Below are positions 11,664-22,020 of a stretch of 64,000 nt of DNA, piece by piece; position 1 is the stretch's first letter; each line of letters starts with the position of its first letter. A program made the translations under genes and the position numbers. The stretch lies in the NCBI GenBank assembly GCA_030248215.1, contig JASANG010002875.1, forward strand, positions 186,001 to 250,000, in the 5' to 3' direction. Below the pieces are notes generated by a model, which worked only from the letters and a program-made list of their open reading frames with translations, was not told where the DNA came from and did not search any database. The DNA is from Enoplolaimus lenunculus. Taxonomy: Eukaryota > Nematoda > Enoplea > Enoplida > Thoracostomopsidae.

Positions 11664-14303
11664 TCACGACATGTTGACGCATAATGTCAACTCGTCTAGA
11701 TCATTATCTAGACACTCCTGCCGAGACAGACCTGGGCCTTCAGTGATAGAGCGTTTTCGGAAACGTTTTGACGGACTATATTTTTCCCTTGACATGGAAT
11801 ACATCAGACCACGTAACTGAGGTAGATGAAACCCGTCACTATCGCCTTGTCGAAGATAGGATTCGTTGAATTGACCATTCTCAATGAAAGGCGAGCCACC
11901 ATTGTTAGACCAATTGATGAATGGCATTGAGTTTCCTTCCATGATCTCAGCAACTGTTGTTGAATCGAGTGACCCCTCTAGCGACGGGAAAGGAACAGGT
12001 CCGTTGAACAAAATCGAGGGAGTTTGACCGTTTTCAGAAAGCTGTTTTAGGTTGTTGATAAACGACCGGGTGCCGAAAACTGCTCCTCTTGATAATGATC
12101 AGACTTTACCGCCGCATTGACACCGCAGCTGATTATGATGATGCCAAAGTGCACCAGATTCATATTGTAAGCACTATCGATCAGATCAGTGAACACAGCA
12201 CCAGAAACAGCTTTCACCACCCCGCACTCCACATGATTGACGTTACGAAAAATCGAATCCGATAAATCTACACAGATTCCCGAAACGGAAACCGTGAGAC
12301 ACCAGGCTGATCAGTGAGACGCAATAGAGCATCAACACCCCAGGTGGGCTGACATCTGTTGAAGAGCGACTGATAACCAGCATTTAAGGCATGGCCATAC
12401 AGATTGAAACCCATAAAATACTGAGCTTCCGCAGCACGACTTTCTCTAAGCCCACATGACCAGACTAGTTCGTAATTACCCGAGCACACAATAAATTCTG
12501 GCCGCTCACCGTCTAATTCAGACAACAGATCCATGAAACACCACCGAAACCTGCTATCCGGCTGTTGTAGCTGATCGATCACAACGTCTTTGTAGATAGC
12601 TTCCCCATCGATAACCCACTGAGCGGACAGCGCATTATTCATTTCCATCCAGTTGTAGATAGACGTGGGCTGAGAGCGAACACCCGGGTTGTTGATAAAA
12701 CGATCATCAGCCAGTTGATGCTCGCCAGAAGCTTTGAGCGTTAGGTACCATCTTGCTTGTTCAATTGAAGTCATTCAATATTTCCAAAGCTGAGGGATGA
12801 AAATTTGTGAAATCGAGATAACGGACTTGTGCTGTTGACATAAACTTGTCGATTCATTGTTTGACTAAAATAGAAAAAGCCATGATTGTTATAACTGTTT
12901 GAAATAATTTTTTAACATCCGATTGTCAGTCAACATTTCTTGTCCACAATTGCCGAGCACGCTGCGCGGCCACTCTCCGGGACGCGGTTTTCCCGACGGA
13001 CCTATGTTGGACTGCCAATTTTTCCCTTCGTCAGTGACTAAACCCATATCAATTGGATACAAAACACTAACTGGCCGATTTAGTAGCCTCCCAGACGGAA
13101 GCTGGACGCTCACAGATCGAACATGACCTTCACGACCTTCGTGCAAACTAACAATCTTGCCAAACATCCACGACGTTCGAGGCGCTTTTTTATCCTTAAC
13201 AAGTACGACAGCGCCAATTGAAGGAAGTAACAAGCTAGCATTTCGTTGTTCATGCTGCTTAGAAAATTCGCGCAAGTTCAACAAATATTGATTACGCCAC
13301 ATTTGCCAAAACTGTTGAGTAACTGACTGTAGTCGCCGCCATTTCATTATCAAATGATCAGGTTGCGCTGAAACCAACCGAAAACTATCACTTTCGACCG
13401 ATGGCGGTAACTGTTGGAATGACCCTTTTTTAGGAAATGCTCTGGGGTCAAAGTCATTGGATCCATTTCTGAACCCACATAAACAAGTGGTCTGGAATTC
13501 ACAATGCCAGATATTTCATAGACTAGGGTACGAAGCTCTGACGGCGAAGCTAACAAGTTTTGGAGACATTTTTTCAGCGAACGCTTTACAAGACCCACCA
13601 AGCGCTCGTAAAATCCTCCCATCCAGGGCGCCATTTCAACGATAAAATTCAATGTGATCCCTTTTGAACTAGCAAAGTCTTGAACGACATAGCTTTCGAT
13701 AGCATTTTGCCACAAATTGCTCAAAAAACGATCAGCTCGATGTAGCTGAGTGGCGTTATCAGACACTATAAGCGATGAGACACAATAGATAGGCATAAAC
13801 CGACGAAAGCATAGGAGGAATTCTTCAGTGGAGAGATCTTCCACCACTTCCAAGTGAATGATGCGCACAAGCATACATGTAAAACGAACGATCCAAACGT
13901 TACGGCTTCCCCCGGAAATATTTTTAACAAAAAGTGGACCAATGTAATCAAGACCTACATTGGCGAACGGTGGCGCCTCAACAACACGCGATACAGGTAA
14001 TGGTGGCATTTCGGGGGCCTTAAATGGACCTTCTTCCACTCGCTTACACACTTGGCAACAGCGAACCACATGACGCACAGAACTGCGCCCTTGCACAACC
14101 CAAAATTTTTGGCGCAAGACAGCCAAAGTCTGGGATACACCAGCATGAAACAGTGTTTCATGGCAGCTGATAATCACAAGCCTGGTGAAGTGCGATGATT
14201 TCGGTAGAATCATTGCATATTTTGCGTCATAGGCGAAATTAGCATACGCTAAACATGCTGTGGATATGGAAAAATTACACGTTAGAAAAATGCCTGCTTG
14301 CAA
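11664..14303 (-). mobile_element. BEL/Pao LTR-retroelement fossil (3' half)
   Basis: Fossil of the BEL/Pao superfamily on the minus strand. Parts seen, in element order, are the integrase zinc-binding and catalytic core region (about 13400-14300), a DUF5641-type C-terminal domain (about 12890-13380), and a further open region (about 11664-12774) that resembles an SGNH hydrolase rather than an envelope protein. Gag, protease, reverse transcriptase and RNase H were not seen. No LTR pair was recognised, so the 5' half is missing. The element is broken, with several interruptions. It ends about 430 bp downstream of the last Ldh2 exon, on the same strand. The integrase assignment is firm from the motif layout. 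The SGNH part is tentative, and whether it is truly part of the element is unknown. Confidence 0.8.
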
Positions 14304-14735
14304 ATTGAAGTAATAAATAAATAAATACCAAGAATATTTATAAAGTTTAAGGCTTGAAAACAGTCAGTGACACTCACAATCAACATGATAAATCACAAAA
14401 AATGCCGCAACTGCTGAACAGGCTATCTCCGCGTTTGCGCAGCGCCTCAAAGTGTCCTATACTGAGTTATAATTGCCAAAGTTAAACGTACACGAGACAA
14501 AACCTAACAGGTTCTTGCAACATAATTCTCCGATCATCTGTTTCATATCTATTTCAATTATATAAAAGAAAGCCCGTTGTCCGAAATTCTGTATGGCCGC
14601 CAACCAACCTCTTTAACAATTAATGTGAGCATGTCAAAGCATAAAATCAAAATAAAAAATATAAGGCAAATTTGTAAATAAAATCTTGAATAAAACAAAA
14701 ATAATAATTAAAATCGGGAACCAGTCATACAAGGT

Positions 14736-16896
14736 TTATTCTTTTTTCGCTTGTAAAGCACGGACTCCAACTAAATCAGCAAGTTCTTCCTAAAATAGCT
14801 ACAATTGACAGAGTAATGCTTAATCAGTCAACATATGGACACTATTCAGTATTCAGCCTCTCTATACATGCCATGAACTTCAATACCAAACGCCTAATGT
14901 TTCCCACTATGAAAACAAACAATTCGTTGTACGAAAATGAAAATCTCACAAGCTAACGTTCAAAATCAATGTAACTTTAAAAAGTCGAATAAACAAAGTA
15001 CGTTACACAACTTGTTAAACTTACTGCATGACTAATTTGATTAGGATGATACGGAATACCCCCGAGTTCCGTGACTAGCGCCATATGAGCACGCTCAGGA
15101 TCTCCGGGTACCAATACCTCGCGAGTTTCATTTTCCGCCTGCAAAAAGCAATTTTCGGATTCCTAGAACGCGAATGATAGCGGCTCATGATATTTAGATG
15201 CCAAATAAGTTTATGCTGAAACCTAAGTCCAAATCTACGGCCAAATATGAATCAAATCCTAAGCTTCCCATACTTTAAGTCCCAAAGTCCTACCGTCGAA
15301 CAGTGGACATGCCCCTACAATTAACATGGGCGACTATAGCAATATGTCGAAAATGATGCAATCTAGTCATGTTTGCCAAGCTTCGTAAACGCTGATTATA
15401 AACATTCAAATGTTGTCAAACGGTTTAGGGATATCAATCACTTACCCCTTCACATGACCTCATTGCGTCCATAAATTCTTGAAGTCGTTCGTTGAAACAA
15501 GGTGCAAACGCATCGGGATCAATTGCTACAAAACACTGGCCCTGAAATTTTGCGGACACGAAGGATGCGAACAAAACGAGAGCTAACAAACCAAATATTG
15601 GACAACGTTTACAGTATGAAACAACAATTTGAAGCGTTCATATTATAAAACCATTGGGGCGCCAAATAGACAAAATAGAACGGTAATAAATTTACGGTTT
15701 CACAAGATAAACTATGCTTCAGAACTATATTAAAAAAGGTTTTGACTGTCGGAAGCTTTCGCAAGTACTGTGTATGCAGCACGACTTGATCATACAAATT
15801 CATCACTATATCCCTTACCAAATTAGCTACACGATCTGTTGCCATCCAACGCCGAACATGTGGTCCCCACGATGCACCGCTCATAATACCACAAAACAGT
15901 TCAACTAACATACCCAAACCATACCCTTTGTATCCAGCTGAAATAAAATTGACCATAAAGCATGCTTGGGAGAAACATATAATAATAACCACCGCTAAGA
16001 TAATAAATGTCAATGAAGCCTAAAATATAATCGTCGTCAAAATTACGATTTTGTACTTTAGTCCCTGAAAGCAGCAAAACTCTGCGTTTATACTTCTCTT
16101 ATTCGGTCAGAGTGTCACCGGATATTAATCTGCCTGATATAGATATCAGATAACGAATATATACCGCAAACAAATTAATAATGAATAGCGTAACTGAATG
16201 TGAACCTAATACACAGTATCTAAATATGGTGCAGTTTTCCATGTTTGATACGCCAAAACATACTTTTGTTCAATTAAAATTAACTATTAGTGTAATATTT
16301 TCATTTTTAATGTGAAAGTGTTTCTTGGTTCGACAAAACGATACCAGCTATTCCGGCTTTTAAACACAAACAACACTTCGAACCGAACCACGCAAAGATT
16401 GTACTAGCACATCCACAAGCATAAAAGAATGTAAAAGTATTTACTGTCACACTGAAATCAAATGTCACATCCCTACAAATCAGTACTGTCATAATGAAAT
16501 CAAATGTCACATCCCTACAAATCAGTATCTGTAGCTAGCGTTTCCTACGAATAAGTAATGCTTTAACCTGTAATTTCCGCACCACCTAGCGGATAAAGTC
16601 CGCCATTACCATGCGTAACTTTTGAAGGATCCGTTTCTTCCTGAAAAAATTGTTTAGAGCAAACAGGAAAACTATATAATGCGAGTAATCATATAAGTAA
16701 CAATTGACTATGTTTTTCATATAATTTTGTTTTGAAAGCTCACAAGCCTGCCTACCGGATGTCCCACAGAAGTATGTGCCAAGCCAATATCATTTCGGTT
16801 TTGGCCACTAATAACACAAACAAACCTCACCATACCATCCGCGTTGACCGCCCATCCGCGCGGAAGCTGTTCGCCTTTGCGTTCTTCCATTTCAAC
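14736..16896 (-). CDS. Malate/L-lactate dehydrogenase, Ldh2 (YjmC) family, C-terminal part
   Basis: Six minus-strand coding exons join in phase: 16831-16896, 16568-16640, 15819-15937, 15446-15541, 15025-15138 and 14736-14789, ending in TAA. Together they give 173 aa, the C-terminal half of an NAD(P)-dependent 2-hydroxyacid dehydrogenase of the Ldh2/MDH2 fold. This family occurs in bacteria and invertebrates and is unrelated to the usual LDH/MDH. Recognisable blocks in order are [14 protein letters not shown], a TDP block, PLGG followed by [40 protein letters not shown] and a short charged tail ending QAKKE. All introns have GT/AG ends. Upstream exons (N-terminal catalytic and cofactor part) should lie above 16897, but the space is filled by a LINE and an LTR element. 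I found none of them up to the mago start, so the gene is either split by a large intron or truncated. AATAAA overlaps the stop codon. Confidence 0.85.
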
Positions 16897-16952
16897 CTAA
16901 AACACAAAAAACATGTTTTGTTTCAAATTTACTTAGTCGTTTTAAATTTAGC
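16897..16952 (-). other. Ldh2 intron remnant left of the LINE
   Basis: The acceptor of Ldh2 exon 16831-16896 (TTTTAG on the minus strand) lies at 16897. The LINE's reading frame runs open leftward across this intron and even across the Ldh2 exon to 16732, but that part is antisense to the host gene and is not LINE coding. The exact LINE 5' boundary, within about 16930-17000, is uncertain. Confidence 0.6.
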
Positions 16953-17052
16953 TACAACGAGAACTACAGCAGCAGCAGCAGCAACAACAACAACAACAAC
17001 AACAGCATGGACAACTGGCGCAACCTTCAAGAGGTGTCCTGCGTTTCAACGA

Positions 17053-20000
17053 ATGCGTCTCACCCAGGCCGACGGCTCTGGGGCAAATCACAAATCACAA
17101 ACAAACATCAACGAACGGCAGCTATCAGCAGTTTTTTCGGTTGCCGGGGATGGTGATCCGGTCCTCCATCTCCGGGAACTCCTTCTCCTGGCCGGTGACA
17201 TCGAGCGAAACCCTGGGCCAACCCAGCCTCGCCCATCGTCAAAACAGATGCCGACAATAACCGATAAAATAATGCAAACAGCTACACGCCGACAAGTATC
17301 GAGGGCCCGGCAAGAAGTGGAAACAAACCTCGCCACCCGAGAGCCCACCCGGCTAGTTTCCCAGCGCGCCGTAGATCTCGATACCAAATCATCAAGCAAA
17401 AATCTCTGCGCAACCTGCACGAGGGTCATACCATCAAACACCGACCCTATTATCTGTGGGGGATGCCGAGCAACATGTCACAAACAAGAAAAGTGCTCTG
17501 AACTAAAGAGGGAGAGAGCGGCTGAAATAATGAACAAACAAAAGGATGGCATGTGTATGTGGAAATGCCAAACATGCAAGCGCACTAACAACATCAGTGC
17601 CATAACAACAACAACAACAAAGTATCCATGCTGCAAATGCGGAAAAGCTGTAAACGGAGCGTCAATAATGTGCACTGCAACTGGTCGGTGGACACACACG
17701 AAGTGCGCCAACATGCCTGTCAAGAACATCGTCAGGCTAACACGTCAACAACAATCAGAATGGAGGTGCCCAAATCACCAGCATTCCGCCGCACCCCCCA
17801 CCGACCAGACGAGATCCAATGTGGGAAAATCAGGAAAACGAAAGTGCGCAAAATGTCAACAACAGCTTCCAGATGCATACCGCCCCATTGGCGGCGCAAT
17901 GTGTACCAATATATACCATCAGCACTACTGTTCAAACCCAGACAAGCGCACCGATTGGCAATGTAATGACTGCGAAGACATAGAAGCCACAGCGGAATCA
18001 GACCGCGCCCCGGCGACTATTGACATCAAGCCGAAATCAAAACGCTGGAAATGTCCAGACTGCAATCGGCATCTGAGAACAACAAACAACCCGCTGCTCT
18101 GTCGAATCTGCAAGAAACAACATCACGCGAACTGCGCCTTCAAATACACACCCAGAGACACGGTGGAGGCCCTACGCAACCAAAACGCATGGGAATGCAA
18201 TCGGTGCAAGATGTCAAGTACGCCGCAGCAACAGACTACAATAGCGCGAAACCACCGAATACACATGACAAAGTCACCAACGCAGACGCTACGCAAGCTA
18301 AAAATAGTTCAGTGGAACAGTGACCACCTAGGGAAAAAAGTACCAGAACTGAGCGAGTTCGCCAAAAAGGAAAACGCGGACATCATTGCAATACAAGAAA
18401 CCAAACTTCGGGTACAAGACGCCACGCCTCATATAGACGGCTACAACGCGGTGCGATGCGATCGAAGCATACGGCGTGGGTTTGGCAACTGCAAAGGCGG
18501 TGGTCTACTAATCTACATCAAAAACGGGATCCCATACATCGAAGATCTAACGATGAAGCAAACCATCATCGAGAAACAGCGGGTGGAAATCCCAGTAAGC
18601 AGACGAAAACGAATTTCGATCGTCAACCTATACTGGCCGCCCGTTAGATACTCAGCCGAGGACCAACGAATCGAAGACGATGATCTCTACGATATAGTGG
18701 CCAAACCAAACACGATCATATGCGGCGATCTTAACGCACACGGCCCGCTGTGGGACAACAGTATCGGTGAAGACGACCGAGGAACAAAACTTCAGGCCTG
18801 GATGGACGACAACGAACTTGTCCCCCTAAATAACGGTCAACCGACCCGTTTTGCCCGCACAAACCAAGGAGGCCCAAGCGCCCCAGATCTGACAATAACG
18901 CGGTCGAACGAATCGCAGCGTTTCAAGTGGTACACAAAACAAGCACTCAGCTCGGACCATATACCAATCATCACCGAATGGAGCGTTGATGTCAGAACCG
19001 AACCGAAATACAAAGCGATCAAGCGTAATTACGGCAAAGCGAACTGGCAATTGTTCAAACAAAAGGTGGAAGCCAAGCTTGCAACGGCACCAACCAACAT
19101 AACAACACAGAAAAAAGTATCGACTTTCGAGAAAGCGCTGATTGAGGCCGAGCGCAGTGCAATACCAGTTAGAGTGCTCAGGAAAAAGAAAGTACCATGG
19201 ATGAACGACACCATCAAACAGCTAACACGGCAGCGAAATCAACTGAGAAAGGACATGTCAACAAGCAGAAACGCATGGGTCACAATCAACAACGAGATAA
19301 AGCAAGAAATCGACAGAGCAAAAAACGACTGCTGGGACCGAAACCTACAACAGATCGAGCGCGATAAAGACAGCAAGAAAGCGTGGTCGCTGATCAAACA
19401 ACTTCGAGCGGAACCAACCAGCAACGATAATAAAACGCTGATTTACAACGAACGACAATGCACATCAAACAGAGCCAAAGCCAACGCTTTCATACAAGAA
19501 TATGCTAATGTCAGCAAAAAGATCAGTACAAAAGCCACTAGAAAAGCGAAATGTCGGCTCCGACAACTGCTCAAGATGCCGAACACAAACAGCAACATGG
19601 AATCCAATTTCACGATGCATGAGCTACTAGCGGCAATAAAGAAATTAAAAAAGGGTAAGGCACCCGGGCCGGACGGCGTCTCTTCTGACATCATCAAGCA
19701 ACTACCACCCGCAGCGCTTGAATATATGCTAGATGTCTTCAATAGCTGCTGGAACGAGTTATGGTGCCCCCAACAGTGGCGCAAAGCAACGATAGTGCCC
19801 ATTCTGAAAAAGGGCAAAGATGCAGGTGCCGTTGGGAACTACAGACCAATCGCGCTAACATCGTGCATTGGCAAAACAATGGAACGTATGATCGCTAATA
19901 GGCTTGTCTGGTGGCTAGAAACGAATGAAAAGCTCAGCCACTGGCAGGCAGGGTTCCGCCAAAATCGCTCCACAACAGACCAATGTTTGAGAATAACACA

Positions 20001-21996
20001 ACAAGTTTCGGACGCGCTGCAGGCAAAGCCAATGCAACGAAGCATACTAGTACTCTTCGACTTCAGCAGGGCATTTGATACCGTATGGAGAACTGGCCTG
20101 CTCCAAAAAATGAATGACATGAATATTCCAATATACGTCATCAAATGGATCCGAGTCTGGTTAGTTAATCGGCTGGCGAATGTCAGAGTCAACGGCAACG
20201 TGGGCCGAACGCGAACGTTTAATGAAGGCCTCCCGCAGGGAGCAATCTTGTCGCCAATTTTATTCATCCTCTTCATAAACGACATACTGGAGGAGCTAAG
20301 CGACACGTCAACAATCAGCGCGTTCGCCGATGATCTTGCCATATGCAGATCAGCAACAAGCTTCGACACAATCGAGTCGGACTTACAGCCAGAAATTGAC
20401 AAGGTAGTCAATTGGAGCAAGAAATGGCATCTGAAACTCAACGCTGGGAAATGCGAATGTATAGCATTCAGCAACAATGTATACGACAAAACATGGACTC
20501 CAACGATAACCATCGAAGGCGAACCAGTCAAACCCAACAGCAACCCAACTTTCCTCGGTATCACCTACGACAGAAATCTGTGCTTCACGAAACACGTCGA
20601 CACGATACGCAGGAAAATGGAAGAAAGAAACAAAATCCTCAATGCAATCTCAGGAACTGAATGGGGATGGCGAAAATCCAGCATGCGAACAGTATATGTC
20701 GCCACACAACGTAGTCTGGCCGAGTATGCTTGCCCGGCCTGGGCACCGTGGATATCATCGACTAACCAAGCAAAGCTGGAACGATCACAGCTAAGCGCCG
20801 CGCGTCGAATAACAAAGCAATGCCGAAGTACACCCGTCGAAGCCGTGCTACAGGAAGCAAGACTTCCAACAATTGCCGAAAGGCATAAAAAGCAAACGGT
20901 AATCATGGCGGACAGATGGCTACACCTTGACAACAACGACCCAAGAAAGACTGTGGCGCTACATAACCCCAGAACCAGGCTAAAGAGAGGCGACTGGAGG
21001 AGCCAAGGAGTCCGAACTGCAAAAGAACTGACTGGAAGTTTGAAACCAGCAACTACGCAGCTGCTGCCCCCGTGGGATATGAGCAACAACTGCACGTTCA
21101 GTAAAGCCAACACTAGTAAAGTCGACTCAGAACAGCAACAACATCAACAAGCACTGATCAGCATAAGTGGTTATGATGATGTGGACATAAAAATATTCAC
21201 GGATGGTTCTGCGAAGGACAGTGTTCGAGATGGTGGCGCCGGTATAGTAGCTATAGTGAAAGACGAAGTAGTCCATAAATGGCACAAAGCAGCAGGCAGC
21301 ATCTGCAGCTCCTACTCAGCCGAAGCAGAAGCAATGGTGGAAGCCCTTAGCTGGCTACTACAGTTAACTGACAATAACTGGCAAACTGCTGCGATTTTCA
21401 CTGACAGTTTATCTCTAGTCCAGGCACTAGAATCAGGATACTACAAGGGAAGGACGGCCAACATTGCTAGGTTACTACATCGACTCACTGACAGCGGCAA
21501 AAGTATCCACATTGGCTGGATTCCAGGCCACTGCAACATTAGCGGCAACGAAATGGCCGACAGTGAAGCGAATCTAGGCAGCAATCTTCCACAACATGAC
21601 GTCCCAATCGACACGAAAACGCGTCGAACATACATCAGTCGCTCCCTCACCAACAAAACAATCGAACATCAATACACGCAAAGCGTCTACGGGGGAAGAC
21701 GAATCAACGAAACCGAAGAGCATAAACTGACGAAGAAACAATTGACCGATCTAATAAGATTTCGCTCGGGACATCACCCACGACTTAGGAAATGGATGGC
21801 GATGACCGGCCAATCCGACATCGATATCTGCCGGTTATGTGGAGAAGACGCGGAGTCATCAGAGCACCTCTGGTGCTCCTGTCCGGCTCTCACGCGACTA
21901 CGTCAAAGAAACAACATCACAGGATACCTTGAAGAACTTGTATTTGCCCCAGCCCGTCAACAGCACGTAGATGCCATTCTACGGCTGCTAGCCTGA
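17053..21996 (+). CDS. LINE polyprotein: 2A, four PHD-like fingers, endonuclease, RT, RNase H
   Basis: The first in-frame ATG to the right of the Ldh2 intron is at 17053, giving 1647 aa. An in-frame ATG at 16759 lies antisense to the host exon and is not used here. Layout: 2A-like LLLLAGDIERNPGP ends at residue 56. Four C4HC3-like zinc modules follow (about residues 119-175, 193-242, 265-307, 334-385). The AP endonuclease starts near 416 (VQWNSDH, IQETK, GDLNAHGPLWDN, SDH). The reverse transcriptase has YRPIALTS, FDFSRAFD, GLPQGAILSP and the active-site FADD at residues 1091-1094. RNase H has FTDGSA, an SAEAEAM glutamate, FTDSL and GHCNISGNEMAD. A CRLCG...H...C knuckle lies near the C-terminus. 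All expected catalytic residues I can identify are present. The 2A predicts a short leader peptide released during translation. Confidence 0.85.
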   Translation: MRLTQADGSGANHKSQTNINERQLSAVFSVAGDGDPVLHLRELLLLAGDIERNPGPTQPRPSSKQMPTITDKIMQTATRRQVSRARQEVETNLATREPTRLVSQRAVDLDTKSSSKNLCATCTRVIPSNTDPIICGGCRATCHKQEKCSELKRERAAEIMNKQKDGMCMWKCQTCKRTNNISAITTTTTKYPCCKCGKAVNGASIMCTATGRWTHTKCANMPVKNIVRLTRQQQSEWRCPNHQHSAAPPTDQTRSNVGKSGKRKCAKCQQQLPDAYRPIGGAMCTNIYHQHYCSNPDKRTDWQCNDCEDIEATAESDRAPATIDIKPKSKRWKCPDCNRHLRTTNNPLLCRICKKQHHANCAFKYTPRDTVEALRNQNAWECNRCKMSSTPQQQTTIARNHRIHMTKSPTQTLRKLKIVQWNSDHLGKKVPELSEFAKKENADIIAIQETKLRVQDATPHIDGYNAVRCDRSIRRGFGNCKGGGLLIYIKNGIPYIEDLTMKQTIIEKQRVEIPVSRRKRISIVNLYWPPVRYSAEDQRIEDDDLYDIVAKPNTIICGDLNAHGPLWDNSIGEDDRGTKLQAWMDDNELVPLNNGQPTRFARTNQGGPSAPDLTITRSNESQRFKWYTKQALSSDHIPIITEWSVDVRTEPKYKAIKRNYGKANWQLFKQKVEAKLATAPTNITTQKKVSTFEKALIEAERSAIPVRVLRKKKVPWMNDTIKQLTRQRNQLRKDMSTSRNAWVTINNEIKQEIDRAKNDCWDRNLQQIERDKDSKKAWSLIKQLRAEPTSNDNKTLIYNERQCTSNRAKANAFIQEYANVSKKISTKATRKAKCRLRQLLKMPNTNSNMESNFTMHELLAAIKKLKKGKAPGPDGVSSDIIKQLPPAALEYMLDVFNSCWNELWCPQQWRKATIVPILKKGKDAGAVGNYRPIALTSCIGKTMERMIANRLVWWLETNEKLSHWQAGFRQNRSTTDQCLRITQQVSDALQAKPMQRSILVLFDFSRAFDTVWRTGLLQKMNDMNIPIYVIKWIRVWLVNRLANVRVNGNVGRTRTFNEGLPQGAILSPILFILFINDILEELSDTSTISAFADDLAICRSATSFDTIESDLQPEIDKVVNWSKKWHLKLNAGKCECIAFSNNVYDKTWTPTITIEGEPVKPNSNPTFLGITYDRNLCFTKHVDTIRRKMEERNKILNAISGTEWGWRKSSMRTVYVATQRSLAEYACPAWAPWISSTNQAKLERSQLSAARRITKQCRSTPVEAVLQEARLPTIAERHKKQTVIMADRWLHLDNNDPRKTVALHNPRTRLKRGDWRSQGVRTAKELTGSLKPATTQLLPPWDMSNNCTFSKANTSKVDSEQQQHQQALISISGYDDVDIKIFTDGSAKDSVRDGGAGIVAIVKDEVVHKWHKAAGSICSSYSAEAEAMVEALSWLLQLTDNNWQTAAIFTDSLSLVQALESGYYKGRTANIARLLHRLTDSGKSIHIGWIPGHCNISGNEMADSEANLGSNLPQHDVPIDTKTRRTYISRSLTNKTIEHQYTQSVYGGRRINETEEHKLTKKQLTDLIRFRSGHHPRLRKWMAMTGQSDIDICRLCGEDAESSEHLWCSCPALTRLRQRNNITGYLEELVFAPARQQHVDAILRLLA
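17197..17220 (+). other. 2A-like ribosome-skipping motif
   Basis: The codons read DIERNPGP, preceded by LLLLAG. This fits the 2A consensus D-(V/I)-E-x-N-P-G-P. Established knowledge: such motifs cause skipping of the Gly-Pro bond in picornaviruses and in several non-LTR retrotransposons (trypanosome L1Tc, sea-urchin elements). Skipping here would release an N-terminal leader ending in glycine, with the main protein starting at proline. Confidence 0.85.
17407..18207 (+). other. Four tandem PHD-like zinc modules in the LINE protein
   Basis: Modules at 17407-17577, 17629-17778, 17845-17973 and 18052-18207. Modules 1 and 4 show a full C4HC3 layout: CxxC, CxxC, a His followed by Cys, and WxCxxC at the end. 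Modules 2 and 3 are variants in which one pair is altered (for example WRCPNH). One PHD-like finger is common in LINEs with an N-terminal 2A; four in a row is unusual in my experience. Confidence 0.7.
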
Positions 21997-22020
21997 TTCA
22001 ACAACAACAACAACAAAAAC
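21997..22020 (+). repeat. (CAA)n tail at the LINE 3' end
   Basis: Directly after the LINE stop codon come five CAA units and further A/C repeats. Many I-group LINEs end in a simple repeat instead of poly(A). A CAG/CAA run also lies at the 5' side (16970-17005), so insertion into a pre-existing CAA tract is possible too. Confidence 0.55.

Larger units (their letters stand above)
16953..22018 (+). mobile_element. Full-looking LINE (RNase H-bearing, I/Ingi/R1-like)
   Basis: Bounds are taken from the end of the Ldh2 intron on the left and a (CAA)n tail right after the stop codon on the right. One uninterrupted reading frame fills it. The combination of AP-type endonuclease, reverse transcriptase, RNase H and a C-terminal C2HC knuckle places it in the I group in the broad sense. 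The 2A motif plus PHD-like fingers at the start is a layout also met in other invertebrate LINEs. Base composition is clearly more GC-rich than the flanks. Target-site duplications could not be read because both ends lie in CAG/CAA repeats. The absence of stops or frameshifts over 4.9 kb suggests a young copy. Confidence 0.8.

Noticed and set aside
16732-17052. 5' extension of the LINE frame to TTG at 16732 or ATG at 16759
   Set aside because: It runs antisense across the Ldh2 exon 16831-16896 and its splice sites, so this part is host sequence.
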